Assembly: GCF_001188955.3 (NCBI RefSeq)
Contig: NZ_JPRF03000019.1
Span: 1-64,000, forward strand
Source: Kitasatospora aureofaciens
GTDB taxonomy: Bacteria; Actinomycetota; Actinomycetes; Streptomycetales; Streptomycetaceae
Direction: 5' to 3'
Length of the DNA stretch: 64,000 nucleotides
Program-made: the position numbers and the translations under genes
Shown here: piece by piece, positions 32,226-41,853 of the stretch
Layout: the number at the start of each line of letters is the position of its first letter
Numbering within the stretch: the stretch's first letter is position 1
The notes under the pieces: generated by a model
What the model was told of the DNA's origin: nothing
The model's database searches: none
The model's input: only the letters and a program-made list of their open reading frames with translations

Positions 32226-33473
32226 TCAGTCGGTGGCCTCGCCGAGCAGCTTCTGGAGCCGGCTGACGCCCTCGACCAGGTCGGCGTCGCCCAGCGCGTA
32301 GGAGAGTCGCAGGTAGCCGGGGGTGCCGAAGGCCTCGCCCGGGACGACCGCGACCTCGGCCTCGTCCAGGATCAGCGCGGCCAGCTCGCCGGAGGTCTGC
32401 GGGCGACGGCCGCGGATCTCCTTGCCCAGCAGGCCCTTGACCGACGGGTACGCGTAGAAGGCGCCCTCGGGCTCGGGGCACAGGACGCCCTCGATCTCGT
32501 TGAGCATCCGCACGATGGTCCTGCGGCGGCGGTCGAAGGCCTCGCGCATCTCGGCCACCGCGTCCAGGTCGCCCGCGACGGCGGCCAGCGCGGCGCGCTG
32601 CGCGACGTTGGAGACGTTCGAGGTGGCGTGCGACTGCAGGTTGGTCGCGGCCTTGATCACGTCCTTGGGGCCGATCACCCAGCCCACCCGCCAGCCGGTC
32701 ATGGCGTAGGTCTTGGCGACCCCGTTGACCACGATGCACTTGTCGGCGAGCTCGGGCAGCAGGGCCGGCAGCGAGGTGAAGCTCGCGCCGCCGTAGACCA
32801 GGTGCTCGTAGATCTCGTCGGTGAGCACCCACAGGCCGTGCTCCAGCGCCCAGCGGCCGATCGCCTCGGCCTCGGCCTCGGTGTACACCGCGCCGGTCGG
32901 GTTGGACGGGGAGACGAACAGCACCACCTTGGTGTTCTCGGTGCGGGCGGCCTCCAGCTGCTCGACCGAGACCTTGTAGCCGGTGGTCTCGTCGGACACG
33001 ACCTCCACCGGGACACCGCCGGCCAGCTGGACCGACTCCGGGTAGGTGGTCCAGTACGGGGCCGGGATGATGACCTCGTCGCCCGGGTCCAGGATCGCGG
33101 CGAAGGCCTCGTAGATCGCCTGCTTGCCGCCGTTGGTGACCAGCACCTGGGAGGCGTCCACCTCGTAGCCCGAGTCGCGCAGCGTCTTGGCGGCGATCGC
33201 GGCCTTCAGCTCGGGCAGGCCACCCGCCGGGGTGTAACGGTGGTTCTTCGGGTCGCGGCAGGCCTCGACGGCCGCCTCGACGATGTAGTCCGGCGTGGGG
33301 AAGTCGGGCTCGCCGGCACCGAAGCCGATCACCGGACGGCCGGCCGCCTTGAGGGCTTTGGCCTTGGCGTCCACGGCGAGGGTCGCGGACTCGGCGATCG
33401 CGCCGATCCGGGCGGAGACCCGGCGGTCGGCGGGGCGGATGGAAGGGTCGGGCTGCGGGGTGGAAGCGCTCAT
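32226..33473 (-). CDS. pyridoxal-phosphate aminotransferase (aspartate aminotransferase type)
   Basis: Class I aminotransferase (1-gamma/I-beta type) of 415 residues. Motifs: [69 protein letters not shown], the PLP lysine Lys254 in [15 protein letters not shown], and the C-terminal Arg in GYLRLSYA that binds the substrate carboxylate. It probably transfers amino groups between aspartate and 2-oxoglutarate (or prephenate in some relatives). The location upstream of tRNA-Trp-secE-nusG is that of aspC in Streptomyces as I remember. The 286 bases between its start and tRNA-Trp hold no supported gene. Confidence 0.92.
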   Translation of the reverse strand: MSASTPQPDPSIRPADRRVSARIGAIAESATLAVDAKAKALKAAGRPVIGFGAGEPDFPTPDYIVEAAVEACRDPKNHRYTPAGGLPELKAAIAAKTLRDSGYEVDASQVLVTNGGKQAIYEAFAAILDPGDEVIIPAPYWTTYPESVQLAGGVPVEVVSDETTGYKVSVEQLEAARTENTKVVLFVSPSNPTGAVYTEAEAEAIGRWALEHGLWVLTDEIYEHLVYGGASFTSLPALLPELADKCIVVNGVAKTYAMTGWRVGWVIGPKDVIKAATNLQSHATSNVSNVAQRAALAAVAGDLDAVAEMREAFDRRRRTIVRMLNEIEGVLCPEPEGAFYAYPSVKGLLGKEIRGRRPQTSGELAALILDEAEVAVVPGEAFGTPGYLRLSYALGDADLVEGVSRLQKLLGEATD

Positions 33474-33759
33474 GCCTGCATCGTCGCAGAACCGGGACGG
33501 ACCGGTCATCGCGGTTTCACCATCCGTACGGCTCCGTCCGCATCGCGGCCCCCGCCGATCCGCCGGTGGTCGACGCGCCCGGCCGGACATCCGCCGGTCG
33601 GGCGGCGGCTCCGGAAGAAGAGGTTCGACCAAACAGCCTCCGACCACGTACACTCGCTCCTCGACGGCCCACCGGAAAAGACCGGAGCTTTCACCGCCTG
33701 TGCAGACGGCGGGGGGAGATGCGGTAGGTTGGTCGCCACCAGGGGCCGCGAGGTTCCGT

Positions 33760-33832
33760 AGGGCAATAGCTCAATTGGTAGAGCACCGGTCTCCAAAACC
33801 GGCGGTTGGGGGTTCGAGTCCCTCTTGCCCTG
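33760..33832 (+). tRNA. tRNA-Trp (anticodon CCA)
   Basis: Acceptor AGGGCAA/TTGCCCT, anticodon loop CTCCAAA within CCGGT/ACCGG, T-loop GGTTCGAGTCC, discriminator G. A TAGGTT -10 candidate lies at 33725-33730. A 12-base stem (33851-33878) downstream may terminate the transcript before secE. Confidence 0.96.
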
Positions 33833-33982
33833 CTGCTTGATCCGTACTCAGCCCGTTCGCTCCACAGAGCGAGCGGGCTTGATGCGGAGAGGGCACCGAT
33901 CAGCACCGCTTGAGCCGACCGCTCGTGCCTGAACCGGGTACGCAGGCGATGTTCGGCCGGACCCGGATTCAGGTGAGGACGA

Positions 33983-34309
33983 GTGACGGAGACCACGGGC
34001 TCCACCGCAACGCCTGAGAGCGGCAACCCCGAGGGGACCGACGGCGCTGCCGAGACCGCTGCTGCCGAGGACGGCAAGAAGTCCGGCAAGCAGAAGAAGT
34101 CCGGCAAGCGGGCCAAGAAGGGCCTCTTCGCGCGGATGGGCCTGTTCTACCGCCAGATCATCGCCGAGCTGCGCAAGGTCGTCTGGCCCACCAGGAGCGA
34201 GCTCACCAACTACACCGCCGTCGTGGTGACCTTCGTCGTGGTCGTGATGGGCTTCGTCTACGGCCTCGACTACGGCTTCGCCAAGCTGAGCCTCTTGGTC
34301 TTCGGCTGA
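33983..34309 (+). CDS. secE: preprotein translocase subunit SecE
   Basis: Small essential subunit of the SecYEG channel. The 108-residue protein has a charged N-terminal part (about 1-50, Lys-rich KKSGKQKKSGKRAKKG), the amphipathic helix RQIIAELRKVVWPTRSELTNYT, which is the SecE signature, and a single membrane helix VVVTFVVVVMGFVYGLDYG. GTG start preceded by AGGTGAGGA. First gene of the secE-nusG-ribosomal protein block. Confidence 0.96.
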   Translation: MTETTGSTATPESGNPEGTDGAAETAAAEDGKKSGKQKKSGKRAKKGLFARMGLFYRQIIAELRKVVWPTRSELTNYTAVVVTFVVVVMGFVYGLDYGFAKLSLLVFG

Positions 34310-34336
34310 TCGAGCCCCACCTCCGAACCACCTCCC

Positions 34337-34364
34337 GACCCGGGCCGAATCCTCGGCCCGGGTC
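34337..34364 (+). terminator. hairpin between secE and nusG
   Basis: GACCCGGGCCGA and TCGGCCCGGGTC form a perfect 12-base stem with ATCC loop, 28 bases after the secE stop. A TACTGT -10 candidate (34408-34413) for nusG follows, so nusG may have its own promoter; the same TACTGTTG sequence is seen before rplJ. Confidence 0.65.
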
Positions 34365-34515
34365 GAGCTGTCGGCGGCGGACGTACGCGCGCGTACCGTG
34401 GACTCGGTACTGTTGAAGTCTCCGAGACCTCTCCTGGCGCCCGCGCGAGCGGCCGCGCGCCGGTCCGGTTTCGGAGCGCGCCACCTTCACCATCTCCAGG
34501 AAAGAAGCAGCCACC

Positions 34516-35418
34516 GTGTCTGAGTCCCCCCTGTACGACGCCGACGAGACCGTCCGCGAGGCGGATGTCGCCGCCGAGCTGGACGCGGCCGAGCTGGCTG
34601 ACGACGCCGAGTCCGCCGAGCAGATCGTCGACGCCGCGGACAGCGACGAGGACGAGGTCGAGGCGTACGACGAGGCCGAGTCCGGCGAGGCCGCCGAGGA
34701 GTCCGCGCTGCACGTGGAGGCCGCCGAGGCGGAGGACGGCACCGAGGAGCTCGCCGCCGAGGCCGACGATGAGACCGAGGCCGAGGAGTCCGCCGCCGAG
34801 GCCGAGGCCGAGGTCGACCCGGTCGCCAAGTTCCGCGAGGACCTGCGCTTCATGCCGGGTGAGTGGTACGTGATCCACACCTACGCCGGCTACGAGAACC
34901 GGGTGAAGCAGAACCTGGAGCAGCGCGCCGTCTCGCTGAACGTCGAGGAGTACATCTTCCAGGCCGAGGTGCCGCAGGAGGAGGTCGTCCAGATCAAGAA
35001 CGGCGACCGCAAGACCATCCGCCAGAACAAGCTCCCCGGTTACGTCCTGGTCCGCATGGACCTCACCCCGGAGTCCTGGGGCGTCGTGCGCAACACCCCC
35101 GGTGTCACCGGCTTCGTCGGCAACGCCTACGACCCGTACCCGCTGACCCTGGACGAGGTCGTCAAGATGCTCGCCCCGGACGTCGAGCGCCAGGCCGCCA
35201 AGGAGGCCGGCAAGCCCTCGCCGGTCAAGCCGACCGAGATCCAGGTGCTGGACTTCGAGGTCGGCGACTCGGTCACCGTCACCGACGGCCCGTTCGCGAC
35301 CCTCCAGGCGACCATCAACGAGATCAACCCCGACTCGAAGAAGGTCAAGGGCCTGGTCGAGATCTTCGGCCGGGAGACCCCGGTCGAGCTCTCCTTCGAC
35401 CAGATCCAGAAGAACTAG
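34516..35418 (+). CDS. nusG: transcription termination/antitermination factor NusG
   Basis: Binds RNA polymerase and modulates elongation, Rho termination and coupling to ribosomes. The 300-residue protein has the NGN domain from about residue 115 ([23 protein letters not shown]) and a C-terminal KOW domain ([22 protein letters not shown]). The first 105 residues are a strongly acidic, Ala/Glu/Asp-rich extension, longer than in E. coli NusG (181 residues in total) but usual in Streptomyces. GTG start after an AGGAAAGAAG sequence. A strong terminator follows. Confidence 0.96.
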   Translation: MSESPLYDADETVREADVAAELDAAELADDAESAEQIVDAADSDEDEVEAYDEAESGEAAEESALHVEAAEAEDGTEELAAEADDETEAEESAAEAEAEVDPVAKFREDLRFMPGEWYVIHTYAGYENRVKQNLEQRAVSLNVEEYIFQAEVPQEEVVQIKNGDRKTIRQNKLPGYVLVRMDLTPESWGVVRNTPGVTGFVGNAYDPYPLTLDEVVKMLAPDVERQAAKEAGKPSPVKPTEIQVLDFEVGDSVTVTDGPFATLQATINEINPDSKKVKGLVEIFGRETPVELSFDQIQKN

Positions 35419-35430
35419 TCCACGGTCTTC

Positions 35431-35475
35431 GGATCCGGGGCGGGGGCCGAGGGCCCCCGCCCCGAATCCGTTTTG
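35431..35475 (+). terminator. terminator after nusG
   Basis: CGGGGCGGGGG pairs with CCCCCGCCCCG, flanked by GGAT/ATCC, followed by GTTTT. It separates nusG from the rplK promoter. Confidence 0.88.
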
Positions 35476-35501
35476 GTCCAGCAGCGCCGACGCGTTAGCC
35501 T
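35473..35501 (+). promoter_or_regulatory. rplK promoter candidate
   Basis: TTGGTC (35473-35478), 17-base spacer, TAGCCT (35496-35501); a leader of about 75 bases precedes rplK. Confidence 0.55.
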
Positions 35502-35584
35502 GGTCCGATGTGTGTGCTGGCGACCGGGTGTCGCCCCGGTTCCGCACGCACCAGCAATCACCTCTCGGAAGGACCCGGAGAGAC

Positions 35585-36019
35585 ATGCCTCCCAAGAAGA
35601 AGAAGGTCACGGGGCTTATCAAGCTCCAGATCAACGCCGGTGCGGCCAACCCGGCGCCGCCGGTCGGCCCCGCGCTGGGTCAGCACGGCGTCAACATCAT
35701 GGAGTTCTGCAAGGCCTACAACGCTGCGACCGAGTCGCAGCGCGGCATGATCGTGCCGGTGGAGATCACGGTCTACGAGGACCGTTCCTTCACCTTCATC
35801 ACGAAGACGCCGCCGGCCGCGCGCCTCATCCTGAAGGCCGCGGGCGTCGACAAGGGCTCCAGCGAGCCGCACAAGACCAAGGTCGCCAAGCTCACCAGCG
35901 CCCAGGTCCGCGAGATCGCCACCACCAAGATGCCCGACCTGAACGCCAACGACCTGGACGCGGCGGAGAAGATCATCGCCGGCACCGCCCGGTCGATGGG
36001 CATCACCGTCGAGGGCTGA
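35585..36019 (+). CDS. rplK: 50S ribosomal protein L11
   Basis: Ribosomal stalk-base protein of 144 residues that binds 23S rRNA at the GTPase centre. It has the N-terminal domain with the Pro-rich [23 protein letters not shown] stretch (thiopeptide-binding face) and the C-terminal RNA-binding domain ending with [11 protein letters not shown]. The ATG follows GGAGAG. Cotranscribed with rplA, 104 bases downstream. Confidence 0.98.
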
Positions 36020-36123
36020 TCCTCCCGTCCCGCCAGGGACACCCACGGCTCAGCCGTCCCCCGTGGTAGGGCCTGCGCAGGCCCGTTGACTACCACAACT
36101 CCCATCACCATTCAGGAGCAGCA

Positions 36124-36846
36124 GTGAAGCGCAGCAAGGCTCTGAAGGCCGCGGACGCCAAGGTCGACCGCGAGCGCCTTTACGCCCCGCTCGAGGCCGT
36201 CCGCCTCGCCAAGGCGACCAGCACCACCAAGTTCGACGGCACCGTTGAGGTCGCCATGCGTCTGGGCGTCGACCCGCGCAAGGCCGACCAGATGGTCCGC
36301 AGCACCGTGATCCTCCCGCACGGCACCGGTAAGACCGCTCGGGTCCTGGTCTTCGCGACCGGCGAGCGTGCCGAGGCCGCGCGTGCTGCGGGCGCCGACA
36401 TCGTCGGTGCCGACGAGCTGATCGACGAGGTCGCGAAGGGCAAGCTGGACTTCGACGCCGTCGTCGCCACCCCGGACCTCATGGGCAAGGTCGGCCGCCT
36501 GGGCCGCGTGCTCGGTCCCCGTGGTCTGATGCCGAACCCGAAGACCGGCACCGTGACCCCGGACGTCGCCAAGGCTGTCAACGACATCAAGGGCGGCAAG
36601 ATCGAGTTCCGCGTCGACAAGCACTCGAACCTGCACTTCATCATCGGTAAGGCCTCCTTCACCGACGAGCAGCTGGTCGAGAACTACGCCGCCGCGCTGG
36701 ACGAGGTGCTCCGCGCCAAGCCGTCCGCCGCCAAGGGCCGCTACATCAAGAAGACCGCGTTCTCGACCACCATGGGCCCCGGCATCCAGGTGGACCCGAA
36801 CCGCACCCGCAACCTCCTCGTCGAGGAGGACCCGGCCGCGGTCTGA
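36124..36846 (+). CDS. rplA: 50S ribosomal protein L1
   Basis: Binds 23S rRNA at the E-site stalk; in many bacteria L1 also represses its own operon by binding the mRNA. The 240-residue protein has the two-domain L1 pattern with [38 protein letters not shown] and [16 protein letters not shown] start with AGGAG upstream. The following hairpin ends the rplKA unit. Confidence 0.98.
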   Translation: MKRSKALKAADAKVDRERLYAPLEAVRLAKATSTTKFDGTVEVAMRLGVDPRKADQMVRSTVILPHGTGKTARVLVFATGERAEAARAAGADIVGADELIDEVAKGKLDFDAVVATPDLMGKVGRLGRVLGPRGLMPNPKTGTVTPDVAKAVNDIKGGKIEFRVDKHSNLHFIIGKASFTDEQLVENYAAALDEVLRAKPSAAKGRYIKKTAFSTTMGPGIQVDPNRTRNLLVEEDPAAV

Positions 36847-36871
36847 GCCCCAGCGCTCTAGAGCAGTCCGT

Positions 36872-36915
36872 ACGGCGGGCCCGTACCCCCTTCACCGGGG
36901 GTGCGGGCCCGCCGT
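36872..36915 (+). terminator. terminator after rplA
   Basis: ACGGCGGGCCCGTACCCCC pairs with GGGGGTGCGGGCCCGCCGT (one G-T/A mismatch zone) with a TTCACC loop, followed by CGTTCG. Confidence 0.85.
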
Positions 36916-37056
36916 CGTTCGTCCCCGACCCCGCGGTGCGAACGGCCCGGAAACGGTTGCGGGATCGGGACACGGGCGGACGGGAACGGTTGACCGAGTC
37001 GTCGTACGCTCTGCCGGTCAGTTCATGTGGAGAATCCGTGACCGCCGGAGTGTGCC

Positions 37057-37839
37057 GTGCCGCCCGCCCTTCGCCCCGCCGCGCTCGCGGCGGCCCTCCT
37101 GCTGCTCGGCGCCGCCACCGGCTGCAGCATGCTGGCCGCCCCCGGCACCCAGGTCCCCGGTGAGCCGGCGCCGGTGCCGCCCAAGCAGGTGGTGCTCGCG
37201 GCCGCCCAGGCGCTGGACGACACCGGTGGCGCCCGGATCGAGGTGGTGCGGGAGGGCCCGGACGGCCGGCGCACCGCGAGCGGCACGCTGGTCTGGGGGG
37301 ACCGCGACGAGGCCGCGCTGGCCGTCACCGACGAACTGGGCAGCGGACGGCTGACCCTCCACGACGGCGCGATCGACCTCGTCTACCAGGGCGCCGCGCC
37401 CAAGCACGCGGACCGCGGCACCGCGGAGTCGCTCGACCCGAAGGCCGGGATCGACCCCGGCGGCTACGCGGGCGGGTGGATGAGCACACTGGTCACCAAC
37501 CCGGGCAGCCGGGCGTACGCGATGGCCCGGACCGACCGGCTCGGCTCGCTCGGCGGCGAACAGCTGGCCGGAGTGACCGCCGCCCACTACCGGGGCACCG
37601 TCCCGGTGGCCGACTACTTCGGCGCGGACGGGGAGCTGAGCACCCAGCGGCTGGCCGCGCTGGTCGACTGGTACCGGCAGCGCGGGGTCGCGCAGATCGG
37701 CTACGACGTCTGGGTCGGGCCCGGCCGGCGGCTGCTGAGGCTGCGCGAGACGGCGCGGGGGAGCGCCGGAACCACGGTGACCACGACGGATGTCTCAGTC
37801 CCCGGGGCGGGGGACACGGCGTCCGCCGCGGCCGGATGA
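37057..37839 (+). CDS. predicted lipoprotein 1 of 4 (LppX/LprAFG-like)
   Basis: Exported lipoprotein of 260 residues: signal peptide AALAAALLLLGAATGC with lipobox Cys at about residue 23. The mature part resembles the three paralogues downstream in its ending (YDVWVGPGRRLLRLRE, compare FWLNDKQELVKYQE) but is the most diverged. The fold is likely the half-barrel of the LppX/LprG group, which binds lipids in mycobacteria. The role in Streptomyces is unknown. GTG start; a GGAG lies about 13 bases upstream. Confidence 0.75.
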   Translation: MPPALRPAALAAALLLLGAATGCSMLAAPGTQVPGEPAPVPPKQVVLAAAQALDDTGGARIEVVREGPDGRRTASGTLVWGDRDEAALAVTDELGSGRLTLHDGAIDLVYQGAAPKHADRGTAESLDPKAGIDPGGYAGGWMSTLVTNPGSRAYAMARTDRLGSLGGEQLAGVTAAHYRGTVPVADYFGADGELSTQRLAALVDWYRQRGVAQIGYDVWVGPGRRLLRLRETARGSAGTTVTTTDVSVPGAGDTASAAAG

Positions 37840-37943
37840 CCGCAGGGGGATATCCGGTGCGGATCGCTCCCGGCGATCCGTTAGAGTCCGCGTGAGAAGA
37901 AGCTGAGGATCGGCTCTTCCGAAGAACTTACGGGGGGTACTCC

Positions 37944-38777
37944 ATGCGTGCCGTGCGTCTCGCCGCCACCGTCGCGACCGCCGCCGTCCTGCTGGCCGGC
38001 GCCACCGCCTGCGGCAGCAAGGGCGGCAGCGACAACAAGGCGGCCGCTGACACCAAGGACGCCGGGTCGGTCCCGGCCGGGCTGACCGCGGACCCGAAGG
38101 CCGCGCTCACCGCCGCCGCCCTGGTGATGCAGAAGGCCGGGAACGGCAAGGTCGCCATGACCTCCCCGGACCCCACCAGCCCGGGCGGCGCCGGCACCGT
38201 CGACTGGAAGGACCCGGGCAAGGTCGCCCTGGACGTGTCCAGCGACATGGACGGCAAGAAGCTCAAGATCCGGGTGATCGGCGCCGACGCCTACGTCGGC
38301 TCCGACGACGCCACGGCCCTGCAGGGGAAGCACTGGGTCAAGGTGCCCTCCTCGCAGGAGATGGGCGGCGCCTTCGTGGTGATGGGCCAGATGACCAACC
38401 CGGTCGCCCAGCTCACCATCGCCGCCGCGAGCGGCAAGCTGAGCAAGGTCGCCCAGGAGGGCGTCGACGGCGTCCAGACCACCCACCTGCGGGCGGTCGA
38501 GGAGACCGCCACCCTGGTGGCCGGGATGACCGCGCTCACGCCCGAGCAGCGCCAGTCCGTCCAGAAGACGCTGGAGGAGGACGGCAAGACCCTCACCGTC
38601 GACTTCTGGCTGAACGACAAGCAGGAGCTCGTCAAGTACCAGGAGTACGGCGACACCAACGGCGAGGCGAAGGCCGTCACCATCAAGTACTCCGACCTGG
38701 GCAAGGCCGGCAAGACCGAGGCGCCCGCCGCCGGTGACCTCGGCTCCCAGGCCGACCTCCTCAAGCTCTTCGGCTGA
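37944..38777 (+). CDS. predicted lipoprotein 2 of 4 (LppX/LprAFG-like)
   Basis: Lipoprotein of 277 residues with signal peptide MRAVRLAATVATAAVLLAGATAC (lipobox AGATAC-type, Cys about 23). Mature part: GTVDWKDPGKVALDVSS, GKHWVKVPS, a central GVDGVQTTHLRAV, then TVDFWLNDKQELVKYQEYG and IKYSDLGKAG, the shared ending of the group. The order of short beta strands and the HW motif recur in paralogues 3 and 4. Probably anchored to the outer face of the membrane and binds a hydrophobic ligand; function inferred from the family only. Confidence 0.82.
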   Translation: MRAVRLAATVATAAVLLAGATACGSKGGSDNKAAADTKDAGSVPAGLTADPKAALTAAALVMQKAGNGKVAMTSPDPTSPGGAGTVDWKDPGKVALDVSSDMDGKKLKIRVIGADAYVGSDDATALQGKHWVKVPSSQEMGGAFVVMGQMTNPVAQLTIAAASGKLSKVAQEGVDGVQTTHLRAVEETATLVAGMTALTPEQRQSVQKTLEEDGKTLTVDFWLNDKQELVKYQEYGDTNGEAKAVTIKYSDLGKAGKTEAPAAGDLGSQADLLKLFG

Positions 38778-38883
38778 TCCGGCCCGACGCTCGAACCGGC
38801 GCTGCGCCGGGACCGTCCGCAGCAACCACCGGCTACCGCCCCGGGCGCACCGCGCGTCCGGGGGTTCTCAAGGGGGGAACACC

Positions 38884-39831
38884 ATGGCTGGAACCCGCAA
38901 GGCCGCCGTCGCCGTCGTCCTCGGCGCGTTGGCGCTGACCGCGACCGCCTGCAACGACAACAGTGACTCCGGCAAGAACGCCGCCCCGGCCGCGCCCACC
39001 ACGGCCGCCGCCGCGACGACCCAGGCGGCCCCGCCGGCCAAGGTGAGCCCGGCGGTCTTCCTGGAGCAGGTCACCAAGAAGACCGGCGCGGCCAAGTCCG
39101 CCAAGGTCACCGAGGACATCGCCATCGGCAGCATCACCATGAAGGCCGACGGCGCCATGGGCTGGGGCGACGGTCTCCAGGGCGACATGACGATGGACAT
39201 GTCCGGCATGCCGAATGCCGACAAGATGACCGCCAGCATGGGCGGCACGGCGTTCGTCTACCGGTTCGTGCCGGACGGCATGTACATGAAGCTCGGCGGC
39301 GATGCCCTGAAGGCGTCCGACGGACGGCACTGGGTGCACATCGGCTTCGACGACGTCGCCAAGATGCAGGGCGGCGGCACCGCGGCCGGCGGTGCGAGCA
39401 CCGCCGACCAGTTCAAGAAGGCCGACCCCGTGGAGGGGGTGCGGACCCTGATCGCCTCCGGCACCGTGACCGAGGTCGGCCAGGAGACGGTGAACGGCAA
39501 GCCGGCCACCCACTACACCGGTGTGCTGAACGTGGCCAACATGGCGAAGGCCAACGGCGGCCTGACCCCCGAGCAGGTCGACCAGCTGAAGAAGTCGCTG
39601 GCCACCATGGGCATCACCAGCGAGACCATCGACGTCTGGGTGGACGCCGACCAGCTCGTGGTGAAGCGGACGGAGCAGGCCGACACCAAGGCCGGCGCGA
39701 TGAAGGTCACCGTCACCTACTCGGACTACGGAACCCCGGTCGCCACGACCGCGCCGGACAAGTCCGACTCGATCGAGATCACCGAGCTGGCGAAGCTCGG
39801 CAAGGACGCGGCCGCCGCCGACAACAGCTGA
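38884..39831 (+). CDS. predicted lipoprotein 3 of 4 (LppX/LprAFG-like)
   Basis: Lipoprotein of 315 residues. Signal peptide MAGTRKAAVAVVLGALALTATAC, lipobox Cys about 23, then a Thr/Ala-rich linker. The mature domain has GRHWVHIGFDDV, GVRTLIASGTVTEVGQETVNGKPATHYTGVL and DVWVDADQLVVKRTEQ with VTVTYSDYGTPV, aligned with the paralogues. A Met-rich stretch (MTMDMSGMPNADKMTASMG) is peculiar to this copy and could interact with a metal or a hydrophobic ligand. ATG preceded by AGGGGGGAA. Confidence 0.82.
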   Translation: MAGTRKAAVAVVLGALALTATACNDNSDSGKNAAPAAPTTAAAATTQAAPPAKVSPAVFLEQVTKKTGAAKSAKVTEDIAIGSITMKADGAMGWGDGLQGDMTMDMSGMPNADKMTASMGGTAFVYRFVPDGMYMKLGGDALKASDGRHWVHIGFDDVAKMQGGGTAAGGASTADQFKKADPVEGVRTLIASGTVTEVGQETVNGKPATHYTGVLNVANMAKANGGLTPEQVDQLKKSLATMGITSETIDVWVDADQLVVKRTEQADTKAGAMKVTVTYSDYGTPVATTAPDKSDSIEITELAKLGKDAAAADNS

Positions 39832-39963
39832 CCCCGGTCCCCGCTCCGGCCCCGACTCGTCCGACCGGTGGACGGGCCGGGGCCGGAGGGGTGCGACCAG
39901 GGGGCCGCCACCGGCGGATCCGGGTCCGGATGGCAAGGTGGCCCGGTGGGAGAGGAACGCACG

Positions 39964-40842
39964 ATGGCGGGACGGCAGCGGCTGGCGGCACTGGCCGCCG
40001 TCGCCGTGCTCGCGAGCGGACTGACCGGCTGCGGCGGGGGCGATGTCGCGCCCGCCACGCCGTCCGCCGGGTCGAGCGCGAGCAGTGCCTCCCCGACCAC
40101 CGCCACCCCGACCGGTCCGGCCAAGCCGACCGACCGCTCGCCGCACGGGGTGCTGCTCTCCGCCGAGCTGGCCATGCAGACCGCCCGCCGGGCCAAGGTC
40201 AGCTACCGGCTGGGCGCGGACGCCGGCTCCGGTCCGCTGTTCTGGGCGCCCAAGACCGCGCTGCAGATCAAGCGCTCCACCCCGGGGGACGCCGAGCAGC
40301 TGATCGTCGTGGACACCGTCGCCTACCAGGGTGGCGACGCCGCCACCGCGGCCAGGAACGGCGGCAAGCACTGGGAGCGCTTCACCGTCCCGCCCGACCC
40401 GGACGGCCACAAGGAGGTCCCGTACGCGGGGCTGATCGACCTGCTGAACCCGGTCGAGGCGCTGGCCGCGGCCACCGCAGACGGGGCGGAGGCGAGCTTC
40501 GTCGGCGAGGAGAAGTACGAGGACTCGACCGTCGAGCACTACCGGGTGACCACCACCGCCGAGAAGTACGCGGCGGCCCAGACCGCGCTGACCCAGGCCC
40601 GACGGGACAACCTGCGGGCCGCGCTGGCCCCCGGCGGCTCGATCTCGCTCACCGTGGACCTCTGGCTGAACGACAAGGACCAGCTGGTCCGGCTCCAGCG
40701 CACCGGCAACGGCGACAGCGGCCGGGCGGACGACTCGGTGCTCTACTCCGACCCGGCCGGCCCGCTGCTCTCGGCCCAGGCGCCGGCCGAGACGGACACC
40801 GTGGACACCGGCGTCCGGACCGTCTCCCCACTGGCCCGCTGA
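39964..40842 (+). CDS. predicted lipoprotein 4 of 4 (LppX/LprAFG-like)
   Basis: Lipoprotein of 292 residues. Signal peptide with lipobox LASGLTGC (Cys about 21), Ser/Thr/Pro-rich linker, then GKHWERFTVPPDPDG, a central STVEHYRVTTTAEKY and LTVDLWLNDKDQLVRLQRTG, YSDPAGP, the group ending. ATG 39964 is chosen because GAGAGGA precedes it and the signal peptide starts there. It is the last gene before the L10 leader. S. coelicolor has, as I remember, two lipoprotein genes at this place; four here suggests tandem duplication. Confidence 0.8.
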   Translation: MAGRQRLAALAAVAVLASGLTGCGGGDVAPATPSAGSSASSASPTTATPTGPAKPTDRSPHGVLLSAELAMQTARRAKVSYRLGADAGSGPLFWAPKTALQIKRSTPGDAEQLIVVDTVAYQGGDAATAARNGGKHWERFTVPPDPDGHKEVPYAGLIDLLNPVEALAAATADGAEASFVGEEKYEDSTVEHYRVTTTAEKYAAAQTALTQARRDNLRAALAPGGSISLTVDLWLNDKDQLVRLQRTGNGDSGRADDSVLYSDPAGPLLSAQAPAETDTVDTGVRTVSPLAR

Positions 40843-40883
40843 GCCGCTCCCGGCCCGCCCGGGTTCACCCGTCCGAGGGCGAT

Positions 40884-40913
40884 TTGCGTCGTACGGACCG
40901 GTCCGGTTACTGT
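40884..40913 (+). promoter_or_regulatory. rplJ promoter
   Basis: TTGCGT (40884-40889), 18-base spacer, TACTGT (40908-40913), followed by TGCCGAAGCC, the usual beginning of an L10 leader transcript. Confidence 0.65.
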
Positions 40914-40917
40914 TGCC

Positions 40918-41190
40918 GAAGCCAAAGACCGCTGGTTGTCGCCGCGCCCGTCAGGGAGCAGGTGGCCGAAGGATCTGCGCTTCGTCGCAGGCAGCCCGCG
41001 CAGGTGTGTCTGGAGCTTCGACTTCCGGGTACCGCGTCCGCGCGGCCGCCCGTCGAGGTCGTCACGAGCCCCGTGCGCCTGCGCACCGGGGCTCATTGCA
41101 TTTCGCAAGGGCTTTCCTTCCGTCCGGTCGGTTCGAGGCGTGAATGGTCGACTTTCGCGGTCGGCCGGACTTCGACATCACGGAAGGAGG
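40918..41190 (+). promoter_or_regulatory. L10-type leader (ribosomal protein autoregulation element)
   Basis: The 280-base untranslated region begins GCCGAAGCCAAAGACCGCTGG and contains stems typical of L10 leaders, which L10 or the L10-(L7/L12) complex binds to repress translation. A terminator-like stem (GAGCCCCGTGCG / CGCACCGGGGCTC, 41068-41095) lies in the middle, so attenuation is possible. No gene is supported in it. The ribosome-binding site AAGGAGG is at its 3' end. Confidence 0.6.
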
Positions 41191-41199
41191 CGTAAGCCT

Positions 41200-41763
41200 A
41201 TGGCCAGGCCCGACAAGGCTGCTGCCGTCGCCGAGATCACGGACAAGTTCCGTGGCTCCTCCGCGGCGCTGCTCACCGAGTACCGCGGTCTCTCGGTGAA
41301 GCAGGTGAAGACCCTGCGTCGCTCGCTCGGCGACAACGCCGAGTACGCCGTGGTGAAGAACACGCTGACCAAGATCGCGGCCAATGAGGCCGGGATTTCG
41401 GAGCTCGACGACCTGTTCAACGGTCCGACGGCTGTCGCCTTCGTCACCGGTGACCCGGTGGAGTCGGCGAAGGCTCTGCGTGACTTCGCCAAGGAGAACC
41501 CCGCTCTCATCATCAAGGGCGGTGTCCTTGACGGCAAGGCGCTGTCCGCCGATGAGATCAAGAAGCTCGCGGACCTCGAGTCCCGCGAGGTGCTGCTCGC
41601 CAAGCTGGCGGGTGCCCTGAAGGCCAAGCAGTCCCAGGCTGCCGCGCTCTTCCAGGCCCTGCCGTCGAAGCTCGTCCGCACTGTGGACGCGCTGCGCGAC
41701 AAGGTCGAGCAGGGCGGTGCCGGTACGCCGGCTCCCGCCGCCGAGGACGAGGCCGCGGAGTAA
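41200..41763 (+). CDS. rplJ: 50S ribosomal protein L10
   Basis: Base of the ribosomal stalk that anchors the L7/L12 dimers. The 187-residue protein starts [21 protein letters not shown] and has [15 protein letters not shown] and [10 protein letters not shown]; the C-terminal helix (about 130-175) binds L7/L12 dimers. ATG preceded by AAGGAGG (9 bases). Probably controlled by the leader upstream. Confidence 0.97.
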   Translation: MARPDKAAAVAEITDKFRGSSAALLTEYRGLSVKQVKTLRRSLGDNAEYAVVKNTLTKIAANEAGISELDDLFNGPTAVAFVTGDPVESAKALRDFAKENPALIIKGGVLDGKALSADEIKKLADLESREVLLAKLAGALKAKQSQAAALFQALPSKLVRTVDALRDKVEQGGAGTPAPAAEDEAAE

Positions 41764-41853
41764 TTCCGCAGGCTCACGCCTCGCTGCGGGCCCGTACGCC
41801 CGCCAACCCGTACATCCGGCACCACCTGCCGATTTAGTGGAAGGACGCCAATC

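Noticed and set aside
33295..33840. Plus-strand frame over the aminotransferase start and tRNA-Trp
   Set aside because: Antisense to a clear gene and it crosses the tRNA.
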